The position numbers were made by a program, and so were the translations under genes. From the NCBI GenBank assembly GCA_023444765.1, contig JAEXLY010000187.1:1-22978 (forward strand): a DNA stretch of 22,978 nt, written 5' to 3'. Below are positions 1 through 7,353 of the stretch, one piece after another. Within the stretch, counting starts at the first letter, position 1. Each line of letters opens with the position of its first letter. Under the pieces are notes generated by a model. The model worked only from the letters and a program-made list of their open reading frames with translations, ran no database searches and was not told the DNA's origin. Source of the stretch: Pseudomonadota bacterium (lineage in GTDB: Bacteria > Pseudomonadota > Gammaproteobacteria > Xanthomonadales > Xanthomonadaceae).

Positions 1-7
1 ACCCCAA

Positions 8-31
8 CCCTCCCCCGCAAGCGGGGGAGGG
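8..31. repeat. Perfect GC-rich palindrome downstream of dapA
   Basis: Two perfect 11-base arms (8-18 and 21-31) are separated by AA. The arms read as C-rich then G-rich around a central GCAAGC. It lies about 70 bases beyond the dapA stop on the minus strand. It could be a factor-independent terminator, but no T-run follows on either strand. It could also be one copy of a dispersed palindromic (REP-like) repeat. I see no second copy in this window. Confidence 0.6.
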
Positions 32-101
32 AGCAACAAGCGCATAGCGCTCCGCTGCCTTCCGCTGGCGGGGGCCGGAGCCGCGACGGATCCCGCGCGG
101 C

Positions 102-1001
102 TTACGCCAGCAATCCGGCCTCTCGCAATGCCGCTTCCACTGCCGGCTGGTTGGCCGCGTCCAGTTCCGTCAGCGGCGACCGCAGCGTGCCGCCGCAGCG
201 GCCCAGGCGCGCCAGCGCCCACTTCACCGGGATCGGGTTGGCCTCGACGAACAGCTCGCGGTGCAGCGGCAGCAGCCGCAGCTGGATCCGCATCGCGCGC
301 GCGGCGTCGCCTTCCAGCGCGGCCATGCACAGCTCGTGCATCAGCTTCGGCGCCAGGTTGGCGGTCACGCTGACGTTGCCGTCGCCGCCGCACAGCATCA
401 GCGCTACTGCGGTGGCATCGTCGCCGGAGTACACGCCGAAGCCCTGCGGCCGGTCGCGCAGCAGCCACTGCGCGCGCTCGATGTTGCCGGTGGCTTCCTT
501 GATGCCGGCGATGCCGGGCACCTGCGCCAGCCGCAGCACCGTGCCGTGCAGCAGGTCCGCCGCGGAACGGCCGGGCACGTTGTAGAGCATGATCGGCAGA
601 TCGCCCGTGGCTTCCGCGATGGCGCGGAAATGGCGGTACATGCCTTCCTGCCCGGGCTTGTTGTAGTAGGGCACCACCTGCAGCTGGCTGTCGGCGCCGA
701 CCTCGCGCGCGAACTGCGCCAGCGCGATCGCCTCGCGCGTGGAGTTGCCGCCGCAGCCGGCCATCACCGGCACGCGGCCGGCGGCCTGTTCGACCGCAAC
801 GCGGATGATCTCGCAATGTTCCTCGACATCGACGGTGGGCGATTCGCCGGTGGTGCCGACCACGCCGATGCAGTCCGTGCCCTGTTCGACGTGCCAGTCG
901 ACCAGCGCGCGCAGCGCGTCGTAGTCGACGCTGCCGTCCCCGTGCATGGGCGTGACGAGTGCGACGATGCTGCCGCGCGGAAGGACGGGGCTGGGGGTCA
1001 T
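102..1001 (-). CDS. dapA: 4-hydroxy-tetrahydrodipicolinate synthase
   Basis: This 299-aa protein is a class I aldolase-type (beta/alpha)8 barrel of the DapA family, close to the usual 290-300 aa. It condenses pyruvate with aspartate semialdehyde, the first committed step to diaminopimelate and lysine, in the cytoplasm. Visible signatures are GTTGESPT at about residues 49-56, PYYNKP at 111-116, the active-site Tyr140 in LYNVPGR, and the Schiff-base Lys168 in IAGIKEATGN. The segment before PYYNKP (ADSQLQVV) is unlike the more usual hydrophobic GADxALxVT form. The ATG at 1001 fits the family N-terminus. No strong Shine-Dalgarno is visible, and a -10-like TAGAAT lies at 1036-1031. It is divergent from the exported hydrolase gene. 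Identification is secure. Confidence 0.97.
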   Translation of the reverse strand: MTPSPVLPRGSIVALVTPMHGDGSVDYDALRALVDWHVEQGTDCIGVVGTTGESPTVDVEEHCEIIRVAVEQAAGRVPVMAGCGGNSTREAIALAQFAREVGADSQLQVVPYYNKPGQEGMYRHFRAIAEATGDLPIMLYNVPGRSAADLLHGTVLRLAQVPGIAGIKEATGNIERAQWLLRDRPQGFGVYSGDDATAVALMLCGGDGNVSVTANLAPKLMHELCMAALEGDAARAMRIQLRLLPLHRELFVEANPIPVKWALARLGRCGGTLRSPLTELDAANQPAVEAALREAGLLA

Positions 1002-1030
1002 GGCGGGACGCGGCGTGGGGTTGGCCGGCG

Positions 1031-1036
1031 ATTCTA
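1031..1036 (-). promoter_or_regulatory. Putative -10 box of dapA
   Basis: The minus strand reads TAGAAT here, followed by a GC-rich discriminator. Transcription would begin about 23 bases before the dapA ATG. Two ATGACA-like hexamers lie upstream, but the nearer one is about 20 bases away, so the -35 is uncertain. Confidence 0.45.
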
Positions 1037-1148
1037 ATGCTGAATGCGGGCCGCGCTGTCATCCGGTTGTCATGCGGATGCGGTAGCGCCGCCGCGCGCG
1101 GCGACCCTAACCTCTGCAACCTTTTTTCCGATCCCTGGGAGACCGCCG

Positions 1149-2240
1149 ATGCGCCGCCTGCTGTTGCCGTCGCTGTGCGCCTGCCTGCTGTTGCTGGCCG
1201 GCTTCGCCTGGCCCGATGGCGGCGCCGCGCTGGGCGCGCAGCTGGTGGCGCCTGCACGCACCTCGCCGCTGCTGCCGGCCCGGCGCATCGACGCCGTCCT
1301 CGAGCGGCTGCCGCACCGGGAGGGATTCGTGCGCGGCGTCGACGGCGTGCCGCTGTACTGGCGCGCGGTCGAGCCGGGCGCGTACCGGCTCGACTACCGC
1401 TACCGCGCAGGCGATGCGCAGCACATGGACTTCGCGCTGGACTTCACCGCGCCGGCGACGACGGTCGCGCCCCGCGGCACGGTGCTGTTGCTGCATGGCT
1501 GGATGATGGACGGCGGCTCGCTGTTGCCGTGGTCGCTGCAGCTGGCCCAGGCCGGCTATCGCACCATCGCGCTCGACCTGCGCAACCACGGCCGTTCCGG
1601 CGTGGCGCCCTCGGGCTATGGGCTGCGCGAGGCACGCGACGTGGCCGCCGCCGTGGCGGCGCTGCGCGCGAACGGCGAGGTCGAGGGGCCGCTGCACCTG
1701 ATGGGCGTGTCCTATGGTGCGGCGACCGCGATCTTCGGTGCGCGCGAGCTGGGTGCGCAGGTGGAGACGGTGGTGGCGCTGGAATCGTTCGACAACGCCG
1801 CGCAGGCGATCCGCGACATGGTGCCGTACATGCTCCACAAGGCACCGGAAACGCTGGGCCAGCAGTTCAGCCATCGCTGGCTGCGCTGGCAGCTCGATGC
1901 CCCTGCGCTGGAGCGGGCCATCGAGACCGCGGGGCAGGCGCTCGACCTGCCGCTGGCGCGCGTCGACGTCGGCAAGGCGCTGGCCGGGGTGCAGGCCTGC
2001 GTCCTGCTGATGCACGGCAGCGAGGACGGGCATGTGCCGGTCGCGCACGGGCGCGCGCTGGCCGCGGCCGCGCCGCGGGCCCGCTACGTCGAGGTGCCGG
2101 GCGAGGACCACATCAGCCTGCCGATGCGGCTCGACCGGCTGGCGCCCACGGTCATCGACTGGCTGGACAACGCCAGCCCGGGCCGCCTGTGCCCGCCGCC
2201 CCTGGCGCTGGCCGATGCGGCGGGGATGCACGCGTCCTGA
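1149..2240 (+). CDS. Exported alpha/beta-fold hydrolase
   Basis: The 363-aa protein has an N-terminal hydrophobic segment (about residues 3-20) after two arginines, so it is probably exported or membrane-anchored. No clean lipobox is present. A canonical alpha/beta hydrolase core follows: HGWMMDGG at 116-123 (oxyanion region), nucleophile Ser188 in GVSYG, Asp293 in HGSEDGHV and His321 in GEDHISLP. The substrate cannot be told from sequence; an esterase or other hydrolase is likely. The ATG at 1149 is chosen over an in-frame ATG at 1044 because GGGAG (1137-1141) sits 7 bases upstream and the signal-like segment follows directly. The gene is divergent from dapA and convergent with rarD. An N-terminal region of about 110 residues before the core is longer than in minimal hydrolases and is unassigned. 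Confidence 0.9.
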   Translation: MRRLLLPSLCACLLLLAGFAWPDGGAALGAQLVAPARTSPLLPARRIDAVLERLPHREGFVRGVDGVPLYWRAVEPGAYRLDYRYRAGDAQHMDFALDFTAPATTVAPRGTVLLLHGWMMDGGSLLPWSLQLAQAGYRTIALDLRNHGRSGVAPSGYGLREARDVAAAVAALRANGEVEGPLHLMGVSYGAATAIFGARELGAQVETVVALESFDNAAQAIRDMVPYMLHKAPETLGQQFSHRWLRWQLDAPALERAIETAGQALDLPLARVDVGKALAGVQACVLLMHGSEDGHVPVAHGRALAAAAPRARYVEVPGEDHISLPMRLDRLAPTVIDWLDNASPGRLCPPPLALADAAGMHAS

Positions 2241-2303
2241 GGGCCGCCGCACCCGGCAATCCCGTCGGCCATGGATCCCTGCCGTGGTCTGCCGCGAGGC
2301 GCG

Positions 2304-3215
2304 CTACGCCTGCTGTGCGACGATCCGGCGCCGCGCCGCGCGCACCCCGTCGAAGGCGAAGATCGCCAGGCCCGCCCAGATGAAGGCGAAACCGGCCGCG
2401 CGGTCGGGGCCGAAGGCCTCGCCGAAGAAGAACACGCCCAGCAGCAGCTGCAGCGTCGGCCCCAGGTACTGCAGCAGGCCGATCACGCTCAGCGGCACGC
2501 GGCGCACCGCATAGGCGAAGAAGATCAGCGGGATCGCGGTCAGCGCGCCGCCCATCACCAGCAATACGTCGATCCAGCCGCCCCAGCGCAGGGAGAAGAA
2601 GCCGCCACTGCCGCCCAGTTCGATCCAGGCCAGCAGCGCCAGCGCCGGCACGAACATGAACATGTTCTCGACCCCGAGCCCGCGCACCGCTTCCACCGCG
2701 GCGAACTTGCGGATCACCCCGTACAGCGCGAACGAGCCGGCCAGGCACAGCGCGATCCACGGGAAGCTGCCGTAGCGCGCGGTCAGCCACAGCACGCCGC
2801 AGCCGGCCAGCAGCACGGCCGCCCACTGCGGCCGCGACAGCCGCTCGCGCAGGAAGGCCACGCCGATCAGCACGTTGAGCAGCGGGTTGATGAAATAGCC
2901 CAGGCTGGCCTCGATCACATGGCCGGCATTGACCGCCCACACGTACAGGCCCCAGTTGAACGCGATCAGCGTGCCCGACAGCGCCAGCATCCCGGCCAGC
3001 CGCGGCTGCGCGACCACGGCGCGGAACCAGCCGAACCCTTCGCGCAGCGTCAGCCACGCGGCCACCAGCACCGCGCACCAGATCGCGCGGTGCAGCACGA
3101 TCTGAAGCGAGGGCACCTCGCGCAGCAGGTGCCAGTACAGCGGCATCAGCCCCCAGATCACGAAGGCGCCCACCGCGATCCACAGCCCGCGGCGATCCAG
3201 CGCGGCCGGACTCAC
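2304..3215 (-). CDS. rarD: RarD-like EamA-family transporter
   Basis: The 303-aa very hydrophobic protein has about ten predicted membrane helices and belongs to the drug/metabolite transporter superfamily. It matches RarD in its N-terminal WGLMPLYWHLL segment, the NWGLYVWAV motif near residue 90, and the YFINPLLNVLIG and LQYLGPTLQ motifs. It sits in the inner membrane. The substrate is not established; the name comes from a chloramphenicol-sensitivity association in Pseudomonas. The start is a GTG at 3215 whose last three bases form the upstream transporter's TGA (GTGA overlap), which indicates translational coupling. No ATG suits the family N-terminus. The reading frame continues open upstream for hundreds of codons, but that is a shadow of the neighbouring gene. 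Confidence 0.9.
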   Translation of the reverse strand: MSPAALDRRGLWIAVGAFVIWGLMPLYWHLLREVPSLQIVLHRAIWCAVLVAAWLTLREGFGWFRAVVAQPRLAGMLALSGTLIAFNWGLYVWAVNAGHVIEASLGYFINPLLNVLIGVAFLRERLSRPQWAAVLLAGCGVLWLTARYGSFPWIALCLAGSFALYGVIRKFAAVEAVRGLGVENMFMFVPALALLAWIELGGSGGFFSLRWGGWIDVLLVMGGALTAIPLIFFAYAVRRVPLSVIGLLQYLGPTLQLLLGVFFFGEAFGPDRAAGFAFIWAGLAIFAFDGVRAARRRIVAQQA

Positions 3216-4144
3216 GCCTCGGCGTCCGCAACGCGCGGCGGCGGCGTCCGGGCCGCGCGGGCCAGGGTGATGGCCACCACGCCCAGCAGCACCACCACCA
3301 TCGCGCCGATGTCGTGCGCGCCGAAGTGCTCGCCGGCCAGCCACACGCCCAGCAGCACCGCGATCACCGGGTTGACGTAGGCATAGCTGCCGGCCAGTGC
3401 CGGGCGGACGTGGTGCAGCAGCCAGATGTACGCGCTGAAGCCGACCAGCGACCCGATGCTGGCGAGGTAGCCCACCGACAGCAGCCCGCGCGCGTCGGGC
3501 AGGCCGTCGAAGCGCTCGCCGATGGCCAGCCCGACCACCAGCATCGCCGCGCCGCCGCAGAGCATCTGCGCCGCCGCGCCCATGAACGGGCTGGGCAGGT
3601 CGCGGCCGCGGCTCCACACCGAGCCGTAGGCCCAGGCCACCGCCGCCACCAGCAGCGCGACGAGGCCGGTGGGGGTGGCGGTCAGGCTGCTGCCCGCATT
3701 GAGCCAGGCCACGCCGGCAAAGCCCACCGCCAGGCCCAGCCATTCCACGCGCCGCGGGCGTTCGCCGCGCAGCGCCGCGAACAGCGCCATCCACAGCGGC
3801 ATCGACGCGACCGCCACCGCGGCCAGGCCGGACGACACCGTCTGTTCGGCCACGCACACCAGGCCGTTGCCGACGCCGAGCAGCAGCAGGCCGACGAAGG
3901 CCGCGTTGCGCCACTGCATGGGGGTGGGCGCCGCCGTGCCGCGCAGGCGCAGCAGCGCGTACAGGAACGTGCCGGCGGCCAGGAAGCGGATGCCGCCCAT
4001 CAGCAGCGGCGGCCAGCCGCCTTCGAGGGCGAAACGGATCGCGAGGTAGGTCGAGCCCCACACCAGGTACACCGCCGACAGCGCCAGGGCGACGGCCAGC
4101 GGGGATGCGGATGCGGGGCCGACCGGTGCGGGGGGAGAGCGCAT
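3212..4144 (-). CDS. yedA: YedA-like EamA-family exporter
   Basis: The 310-aa protein has ten predicted membrane helices arranged as two EamA domains. The N-terminal pattern VYLVWGSTYLAIRFALEG followed by WPPLLMGGIRFLAAG is typical of YedA, an inner-membrane drug/metabolite exporter family whose substrate is poorly defined. The ATG at 4144 is preferred over 4192 because a -10-like TAGACT at 4198-4193 would put the transcription start downstream of 4192. Neither start has a good Shine-Dalgarno. It is co-directional with apt upstream and overlaps rarD by 4 bases, so the two transporters probably form an operon. They are distant paralogues rather than halves of one split gene, since each carries both EamA repeats. 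They could work independently or as a heteromer. Confidence 0.85.
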   Translation of the reverse strand: MRSPPAPVGPASASPLAVALALSAVYLVWGSTYLAIRFALEGGWPPLLMGGIRFLAAGTFLYALLRLRGTAAPTPMQWRNAAFVGLLLLGVGNGLVCVAEQTVSSGLAAVAVASMPLWMALFAALRGERPRRVEWLGLAVGFAGVAWLNAGSSLTATPTGLVALLVAAVAWAYGSVWSRGRDLPSPFMGAAAQMLCGGAAMLVVGLAIGERFDGLPDARGLLSVGYLASIGSLVGFSAYIWLLHHVRPALAGSYAYVNPVIAVLLGVWLAGEHFGAHDIGAMVVVLLGVVAITLARAARTPPPRVADAEA

Positions 4145-4192
4145 CGGGCACCGGATGGGCAGGGCCGCGGCGCAGGCGCGCGGCGGCTGCAT

Positions 4193-4226
4193 AGTCTACG
4201 GCCGCAGGCCGTTCCAGGGTTGGAAC
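4193..4226 (-). promoter_or_regulatory. Putative yedA-rarD promoter with inverted repeat
   Basis: The minus strand reads TAGACT at 4198-4193 as a possible -10 box. A perfect inverted repeat (GTTCCA, four bases, TGGAAC; 4211-4226) lies where the -35 region would be. This is the usual position for a repressor or activator operator, though no regulator gene is adjacent. No good -35 consensus is present. Confidence 0.35.
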
Positions 4227-4241
4227 ATCCGCGTCCCACCT

Positions 4242-4260
4242 GCCGCCCCGCGTGGGCGGC
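4242..4260 (-). terminator. Possible terminator hairpin after apt
   Basis: GCCGCC (4242-4247) pairs with GGCGGC (4255-4260) across a 7-base loop, in the gap between the apt stop and yedA. Alternative pairings in the same stretch (for example CCTGCC 4239-4244 with GGCAGG 4266-4271) compete. No T-run follows, so termination is only a possibility. Confidence 0.25.
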
Positions 4261-4277
4261 GGCCTGGCAGGCGCGGC

Positions 4278-4796
4278 CTACATCACCAGCGCCGCGCGCA
4301 GCGGCGCGGCGTCGTCCCATCGGTCGCGTCCACCCAGCGGGATGAGCTCCACCAGCACATCGGCGCCGATCACCTGCGCGCCCTGCCTGCGCAGCAGCTC
4401 GGTGGCCGCGCGCAGGGTGCCGCCGGTGGCCAGGACGTCGTCCACCACCAGTACCCGCGCGCCCGGCGGGACGGCGTCGGCATGCACTTCCAGCCGGTCG
4501 CTGCCGTACTCGAGCCGGTAACCCTGCGACAGGGTGCGTCCGGGCAGCTTGCCCGGCTTGCGCACCGGCACGAAGCCGCAGCCGAGTTCCAGCGCCAGCG
4601 CGCCCCCCAGGATGAAGCCGCGCGATTCGATGCCGGCCACCGCGTCGGGCGGACACCCGCGCCAGGGCGCCGCCATCGCCGCGACCGCGGCAGCGAAGGC
4701 GCGGGCGTCGGCCAGCACCGGGGTGATGTCGCGGAACGTGACCCCGGGCCTGGGGAAGTCGGGCACGTCGCGGATCAGGCTGGACCAGTCGGACAC
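4278..4796 (-). CDS. apt: Adenine phosphoribosyltransferase
   Basis: The 172-aa protein is a type I phosphoribosyltransferase of normal Apt length. It converts adenine and PRPP to AMP in purine salvage, in the cytoplasm. Family marks are FPRPGVTFRDITPVL near residues 14-28, the ESRGFILG segment, VPVRKPGKLPG, and the PRPP-binding loop VLVVDDVLATGGT in the C-terminal half. The start is GTG at 4796. It is supported by AAGGAA at 4809-4804, 7 bases upstream, and by the family N-terminus. A TAGCAT at 4829-4824 is a plausible -10 box. It is divergent from the DUF4920 gene and upstream of the two transporters on the same strand, 133 bases apart; co-transcription with them is uncertain. Confidence 0.96.
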   Translation of the reverse strand: MSDWSSLIRDVPDFPRPGVTFRDITPVLADARAFAAAVAAMAAPWRGCPPDAVAGIESRGFILGGALALELGCGFVPVRKPGKLPGRTLSQGYRLEYGSDRLEVHADAVPPGARVLVVDDVLATGGTLRAATELLRRQGAQVIGADVLVELIPLGGRDRWDDAAPLRAALVM

Positions 4797-4860
4797 GTCC
4801 GCGTTCCTTGTGGATGGACGCGCATGCTAACGCCGACGGCCGCGGCACGTGCGTTCGCGC

Positions 4861-4866
4861 TATCGT
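4861..4866 (+). promoter_or_regulatory. Putative -10 box of the DUF4920 gene
   Basis: TATCGT preceded by GC and followed by GGCCGCC. An almost identical 15-base context occurs before phoQ at 18208-18222. The predicted start of transcription is about 25 bases before the ATG. Confidence 0.35.
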
Positions 4867-4898
4867 GGCCGCCCAATCGCATCGATCGAGAGCCCGCC

Positions 4899-5321
4899 AT
4901 GCGCCTGCTGCCGACCCTGGTCCTGCTGCTGACCGCCGCCTCCGCTGCCCACGCCGCCGTGCCCTATGGCCAGCCGCTGCCGCAGGGGGAGACCGTGCCG
5001 GTATCGCAGGCCATCGACGGGTTCGAGATGCATGCCGGCAAGCCCCTGCGCTTCAGCGGCCGCATCACCGAGGTCTGCCAGGCCAAGGGCTGCTGGATGA
5101 TGCTCGAGGACGAGGGCAGGGCCGCGCGCGTGATGTTCGGCGACCACGCCTTCCACATTCCGAAGGACACCACCGGCAGCGCCGTGGTGCACGGCGTACT
5201 GACGCGCAAGGAACTTACCGCCGAGCAGGTGCAGCACCTCACCAGCGACAGCGCCGGCGGCATCGCCGCCGAGCCGGTCGAGTACCGCATCACCGCAGAC
5301 GGCATCGAAGTGCGGTCCTGA
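4899..5321 (+). CDS. Exported DUF4920-family protein
   Basis: The 140-aa protein has a clear signal peptide (MRLLPTLVLLLTAASAAHA, cleavage near residue 19-20), so it is periplasmic. The mature part contains GRITEVCQAKGCWMML with Cys60 and Cys65, then a GDHAFHIPKD segment and a VVHGVLTRKELT segment. This matches the DUF4920 family, whose biochemical role is not established. The CxxxxC pair followed by WM suggests metal binding or a disulfide; this is inference. The ATG at 4899 is chosen because it begins the signal peptide. The long open frame upstream, back to 4155, is antisense to apt and not coding. It is convergent with the sugar dehydrogenase gene. Confidence 0.85.
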   Translation: MRLLPTLVLLLTAASAAHAAVPYGQPLPQGETVPVSQAIDGFEMHAGKPLRFSGRITEVCQAKGCWMMLEDEGRAARVMFGDHAFHIPKDTTGSAVVHGVLTRKELTAEQVQHLTSDSAGGIAAEPVEYRITADGIEVRS

Positions 5322-5365
5322 CGCCAGGCGGTGCGTCCGCGCCGCCACGTGTGGATGCCATGTGT

Positions 5366-5401
5366 CCCGCCCCGGGCCTTGCGCTGCGGGCGCGGGGCGG
5401 G
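5366..5401. terminator. GC-rich hairpin between convergent genes
   Basis: CCCGCCCCG (5366-5374) pairs perfectly with CGGGGCGGG (5393-5401) around an 18-base loop. It lies 44 bases after the DUF4920 stop and 15 bases after the sugar dehydrogenase stop, so it could serve both. It lacks a T-run. Confidence 0.4.
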
Positions 5402-5415
5402 TGGCCGGCCGGACC

Positions 5416-6615
5416 TCAGCCCTTGGGGACGAGCCGCAGCAGGCGGCCGTCCTTGCCGTCCTCGATCACCCACAGCGCGCCGTCCGGTCCCTGGCGCACG
5501 CCACGGATGCGGGCGCCCATGGCGAAGCGCTCGGCCTCGCGCGCGTCCTCGCCGGCGAACTCGATGCGCACCAGCGACTGCGACGACAGCCCGCCGGCGA
5601 AGGCGTTGCCCTGCCATTGCGGGAACAGGTCGCCCGAATAGAAGACCAGGCTGGAGGGCGAGATCACCGGCGTCCAGGTGATCGCGGGCGCCTTGAACTC
5701 CGGGCGGGTGTCGTGGTCCGGGATCGGACGGCCGTCGTAATGATCGCCGTTGGAGACGATCGGGTAGCCGTAGTTCTCCCCGCGCTCGACGCGGTTGAGC
5801 TCGTCGCCGCCCTTCGGGCCCATCTCGATGTCCCACAGCTGGCCGCTCGCATCGAACGCCAGCCCGAGCGGATTGCGGTGGCCCAGCGACCATACCTGCG
5901 CGGCAACCTCGCCCTGGCCGGCGAAGGGATTGTCCGCCGGCACGCTGCCGTCCTCCTCCAGGCGCAGCACCTTGCCCATGCTGGACTGCATGTCCTGCGC
6001 GGGATCGAACTTCTGCCGGTCGCCCGAGGCGATCCACAGCTTGCCGTCATGCAACACGATGCGGTGGGCGTAGTGGCCGCGCCCGGTGACCTTGGGCACC
6101 TGGCGCCAGATCACCTGCAGGTCCTCGAGACTGCCGCCGCCCGCCTCGTCCAGCACCAGCCTCGCGCGTGCGACCGCGGCGCCGGCGGTGTCGCCTTCGC
6201 CCTTCTCGGCGTAGCTGACATACACCAGGCTGTTCTCGGCGAACTGCGGATGCGGCACCACGTCGCCGAAACCGCCCTGGCCTCCGTAGACCACCTCGGG
6301 GACGCCGCCGAGGTCGCCGCTGCGCCCGGTGGCCACGTCCACCAGCTTGAGCGCGCCGGGACGTTCGCTCACCAGCAGGCGGCCGTCGGGCAGGAACGAC
6401 AATGCCCAGGGTTCGTCGAAGCTGGCGATGGTTTCGACCGAGAACGGACCGATCTCGCGGACCTCGCGTTCGGCCGCGTCGGCGACCTGCGCGGTCGCGG
6501 CCGCTGCCGCGGTTGTGGCGCCGGCCTGCGCGGCGGGCGCGCTGCCATTGCCGTTGCCGCAGGCCGCCAGCAGCGCCAGCGACAGCAGGGAGAAGGTCAG
6601 GGCGGAGCGTTGCAT
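5416..6615 (-). CDS. PQQ-dependent sugar dehydrogenase-like lipoprotein
   Basis: The 399-aa protein begins with a lipoprotein signal peptide ending in LLAAC (Cys19). A low-complexity Ala/Gly/Thr linker and then a six-bladed beta-propeller of the soluble glucose/aldose sugar dehydrogenase family follow. Diagnostic stretches are PWALSFLPDGRLLVSER, YGGQGGFGDV, GHYAHRIVLHDGKLWIASGD, LGHRNPLGLAFD and GPKGGDELN. The family oxidises sugars in the periplasm with PQQ, passing electrons to the respiratory chain; the substrate here is unknown. Two in-frame ATGs exist (6624 and 6615). GAGGA (6629-6625) abuts the first but lies 9 bases from the second, so 6615 is preferred. TATGAT at 6654-6649 is a likely -10 box. 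No PQQ synthesis genes are in the window. Confidence 0.92.
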   Translation of the reverse strand: MQRSALTFSLLSLALLAACGNGNGSAPAAQAGATTAAAAATAQVADAAEREVREIGPFSVETIASFDEPWALSFLPDGRLLVSERPGALKLVDVATGRSGDLGGVPEVVYGGQGGFGDVVPHPQFAENSLVYVSYAEKGEGDTAGAAVARARLVLDEAGGGSLEDLQVIWRQVPKVTGRGHYAHRIVLHDGKLWIASGDRQKFDPAQDMQSSMGKVLRLEEDGSVPADNPFAGQGEVAAQVWSLGHRNPLGLAFDASGQLWDIEMGPKGGDELNRVERGENYGYPIVSNGDHYDGRPIPDHDTRPEFKAPAITWTPVISPSSLVFYSGDLFPQWQGNAFAGGLSSQSLVRIEFAGEDAREAERFAMGARIRGVRQGPDGALWVIEDGKDGRLLRLVPKG

Positions 6616-6648
6616 CGTCGTCATTCCTCGCCGGATCGGGTCGGCGTC

Positions 6649-6654
6649 ATCATA
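6649..6654 (-). promoter_or_regulatory. Putative -10 box of the sugar dehydrogenase gene
   Basis: The minus strand reads TATGAT, about 34 bases before the preferred ATG. No -35 consensus is visible at the usual distance. Confidence 0.45.
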
Positions 6655-6910
6655 GCCTCCAGTAGCGGCCGCGCCGGCGCATCCACAGCGGCCACCGGGG
6701 CGCGGCGAGCATGTGGCCGCGTGCGGCCGGTAGCGTCATCCGGTCCGCGCGGCGTCTTCGCGCAGCTGAACCCCTCCGCGCGAAGAACGCCTTCTTAACT
6801 TCGAACATGCACGGATCTTCATGGCGACGGGCAAGGTGTGCCCCGTGCGGAAGCGGTCGTCATCGACGTGCAGCCCCGCGCCACCTTCGAATCCCCCACG
6901 GAGACAGCGA

Positions 6911-7264
6911 ATGAAGAATGCACGCAAGCCCCTGTCCGCCCTGATCGCACTTGGCGCCGCCCTGGCGATCCCGGCCGCGTTTGCCCAGGACGCCACCACC
7001 GACGCGCAGACGCCGCCGACCGATCCCACCACCTCCGCGCCGACGGCTCCCGCCCCCACGCAGCAGCCGCTGACCTGGGCCGACCTCGACGTCGACGGCA
7101 ACGGCACCCTGAGCCAGACCGAGGCCGGTGGCCTGCAGTCGCTGGCCCAGGTGTTCAGCGAGGCCGACGCCGACAGCGACGGCGAACTGACGCCGGACGA
7201 GTACAAGGCCTTCGTCGCACGCAACAACGCCGGCCAGCCCGAGGCCTCAGGCGGCGGCGACTGA
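6911..7264 (+). CDS. Exported two-EF-hand calcium-binding protein
   Basis: The 117-aa protein has a signal peptide (residues 1-25, ending PAAFA), a Pro/Thr-rich linker (about 30-53) and two canonical 12-residue EF-hand loops. These are DVDGNGTLSQTE at 60-71 and DADSDGELTPDE at 86-97. Both keep Asp at positions 1 and 3, Gly at 6 and Glu at 12, so calcium binding is well supported. It should act in the periplasm or outside the cell as a calcium buffer or sensor; the partner is unknown. GGAGA (6900-6904) lies 6 bases before the ATG at 6911, which excludes the longer in-frame start at 6821. The octamer CTTAACTT upstream (6794-6801) recurs in front of the phoP locus. A hairpin follows the gene. 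Confidence 0.9.
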   Translation: MKNARKPLSALIALGAALAIPAAFAQDATTDAQTPPTDPTTSAPTAPAPTQQPLTWADLDVDGNGTLSQTEAGGLQSLAQVFSEADADSDGELTPDEYKAFVARNNAGQPEASGGGD

Positions 7265-7301
7265 TGCTTCCCGCGCGTTCCGCCCACTGACGGGCGGGCC
7301 C

Positions 7302-7329
7302 ACGTCGGCGGCCTCCGGGCCGCCGATGT
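7302..7329 (+). terminator. Stem-loop after the EF-hand gene
   Basis: TCGGCGGCC (7305-7313) pairs perfectly with GGCCGCCGA (7318-7326) around the tetraloop TCCG. Three further pairs, one of them G-T, extend the stem to 7302/7329. A smaller 6-base hairpin (7280-7297) precedes it. The T-tail is weak. It also sits just upstream of the HAD gene's -10 box. Confidence 0.5.
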
Positions 7330-7340
7330 CGTATGCGGCC

Positions 7341-7346
7341 TATACT
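7341..7346 (+). promoter_or_regulatory. Putative -10 box giving a leaderless HAD transcript
   Basis: TATACT ends 7 bases before the ATG at 7354, so transcription is predicted to start at or next to the start codon. No Shine-Dalgarno is present. No -35 consensus is visible. Confidence 0.5.
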
Positions 7347-7353
7347 GCCGGGC

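Noticed and set aside
261..1037. 258-codon open frame antisense to dapA
   Set aside because: dapA has all its active-site motifs; the antisense product is His/Ala/Arg-rich without a domain.
959..2383. 474-codon open frame on the plus strand, over the alpha/beta hydrolase
   Set aside because: It is the same strand in a different frame from a hydrolase with a complete catalytic triad. The product is Arg/Ala/Gly-rich.
2304..4151. A single 615-aa fusion of both transporters
   Set aside because: The upstream half in this frame is not YedA sequence. YedA is read in another frame, with a clear GTGA stop/start junction at 3212-3215.
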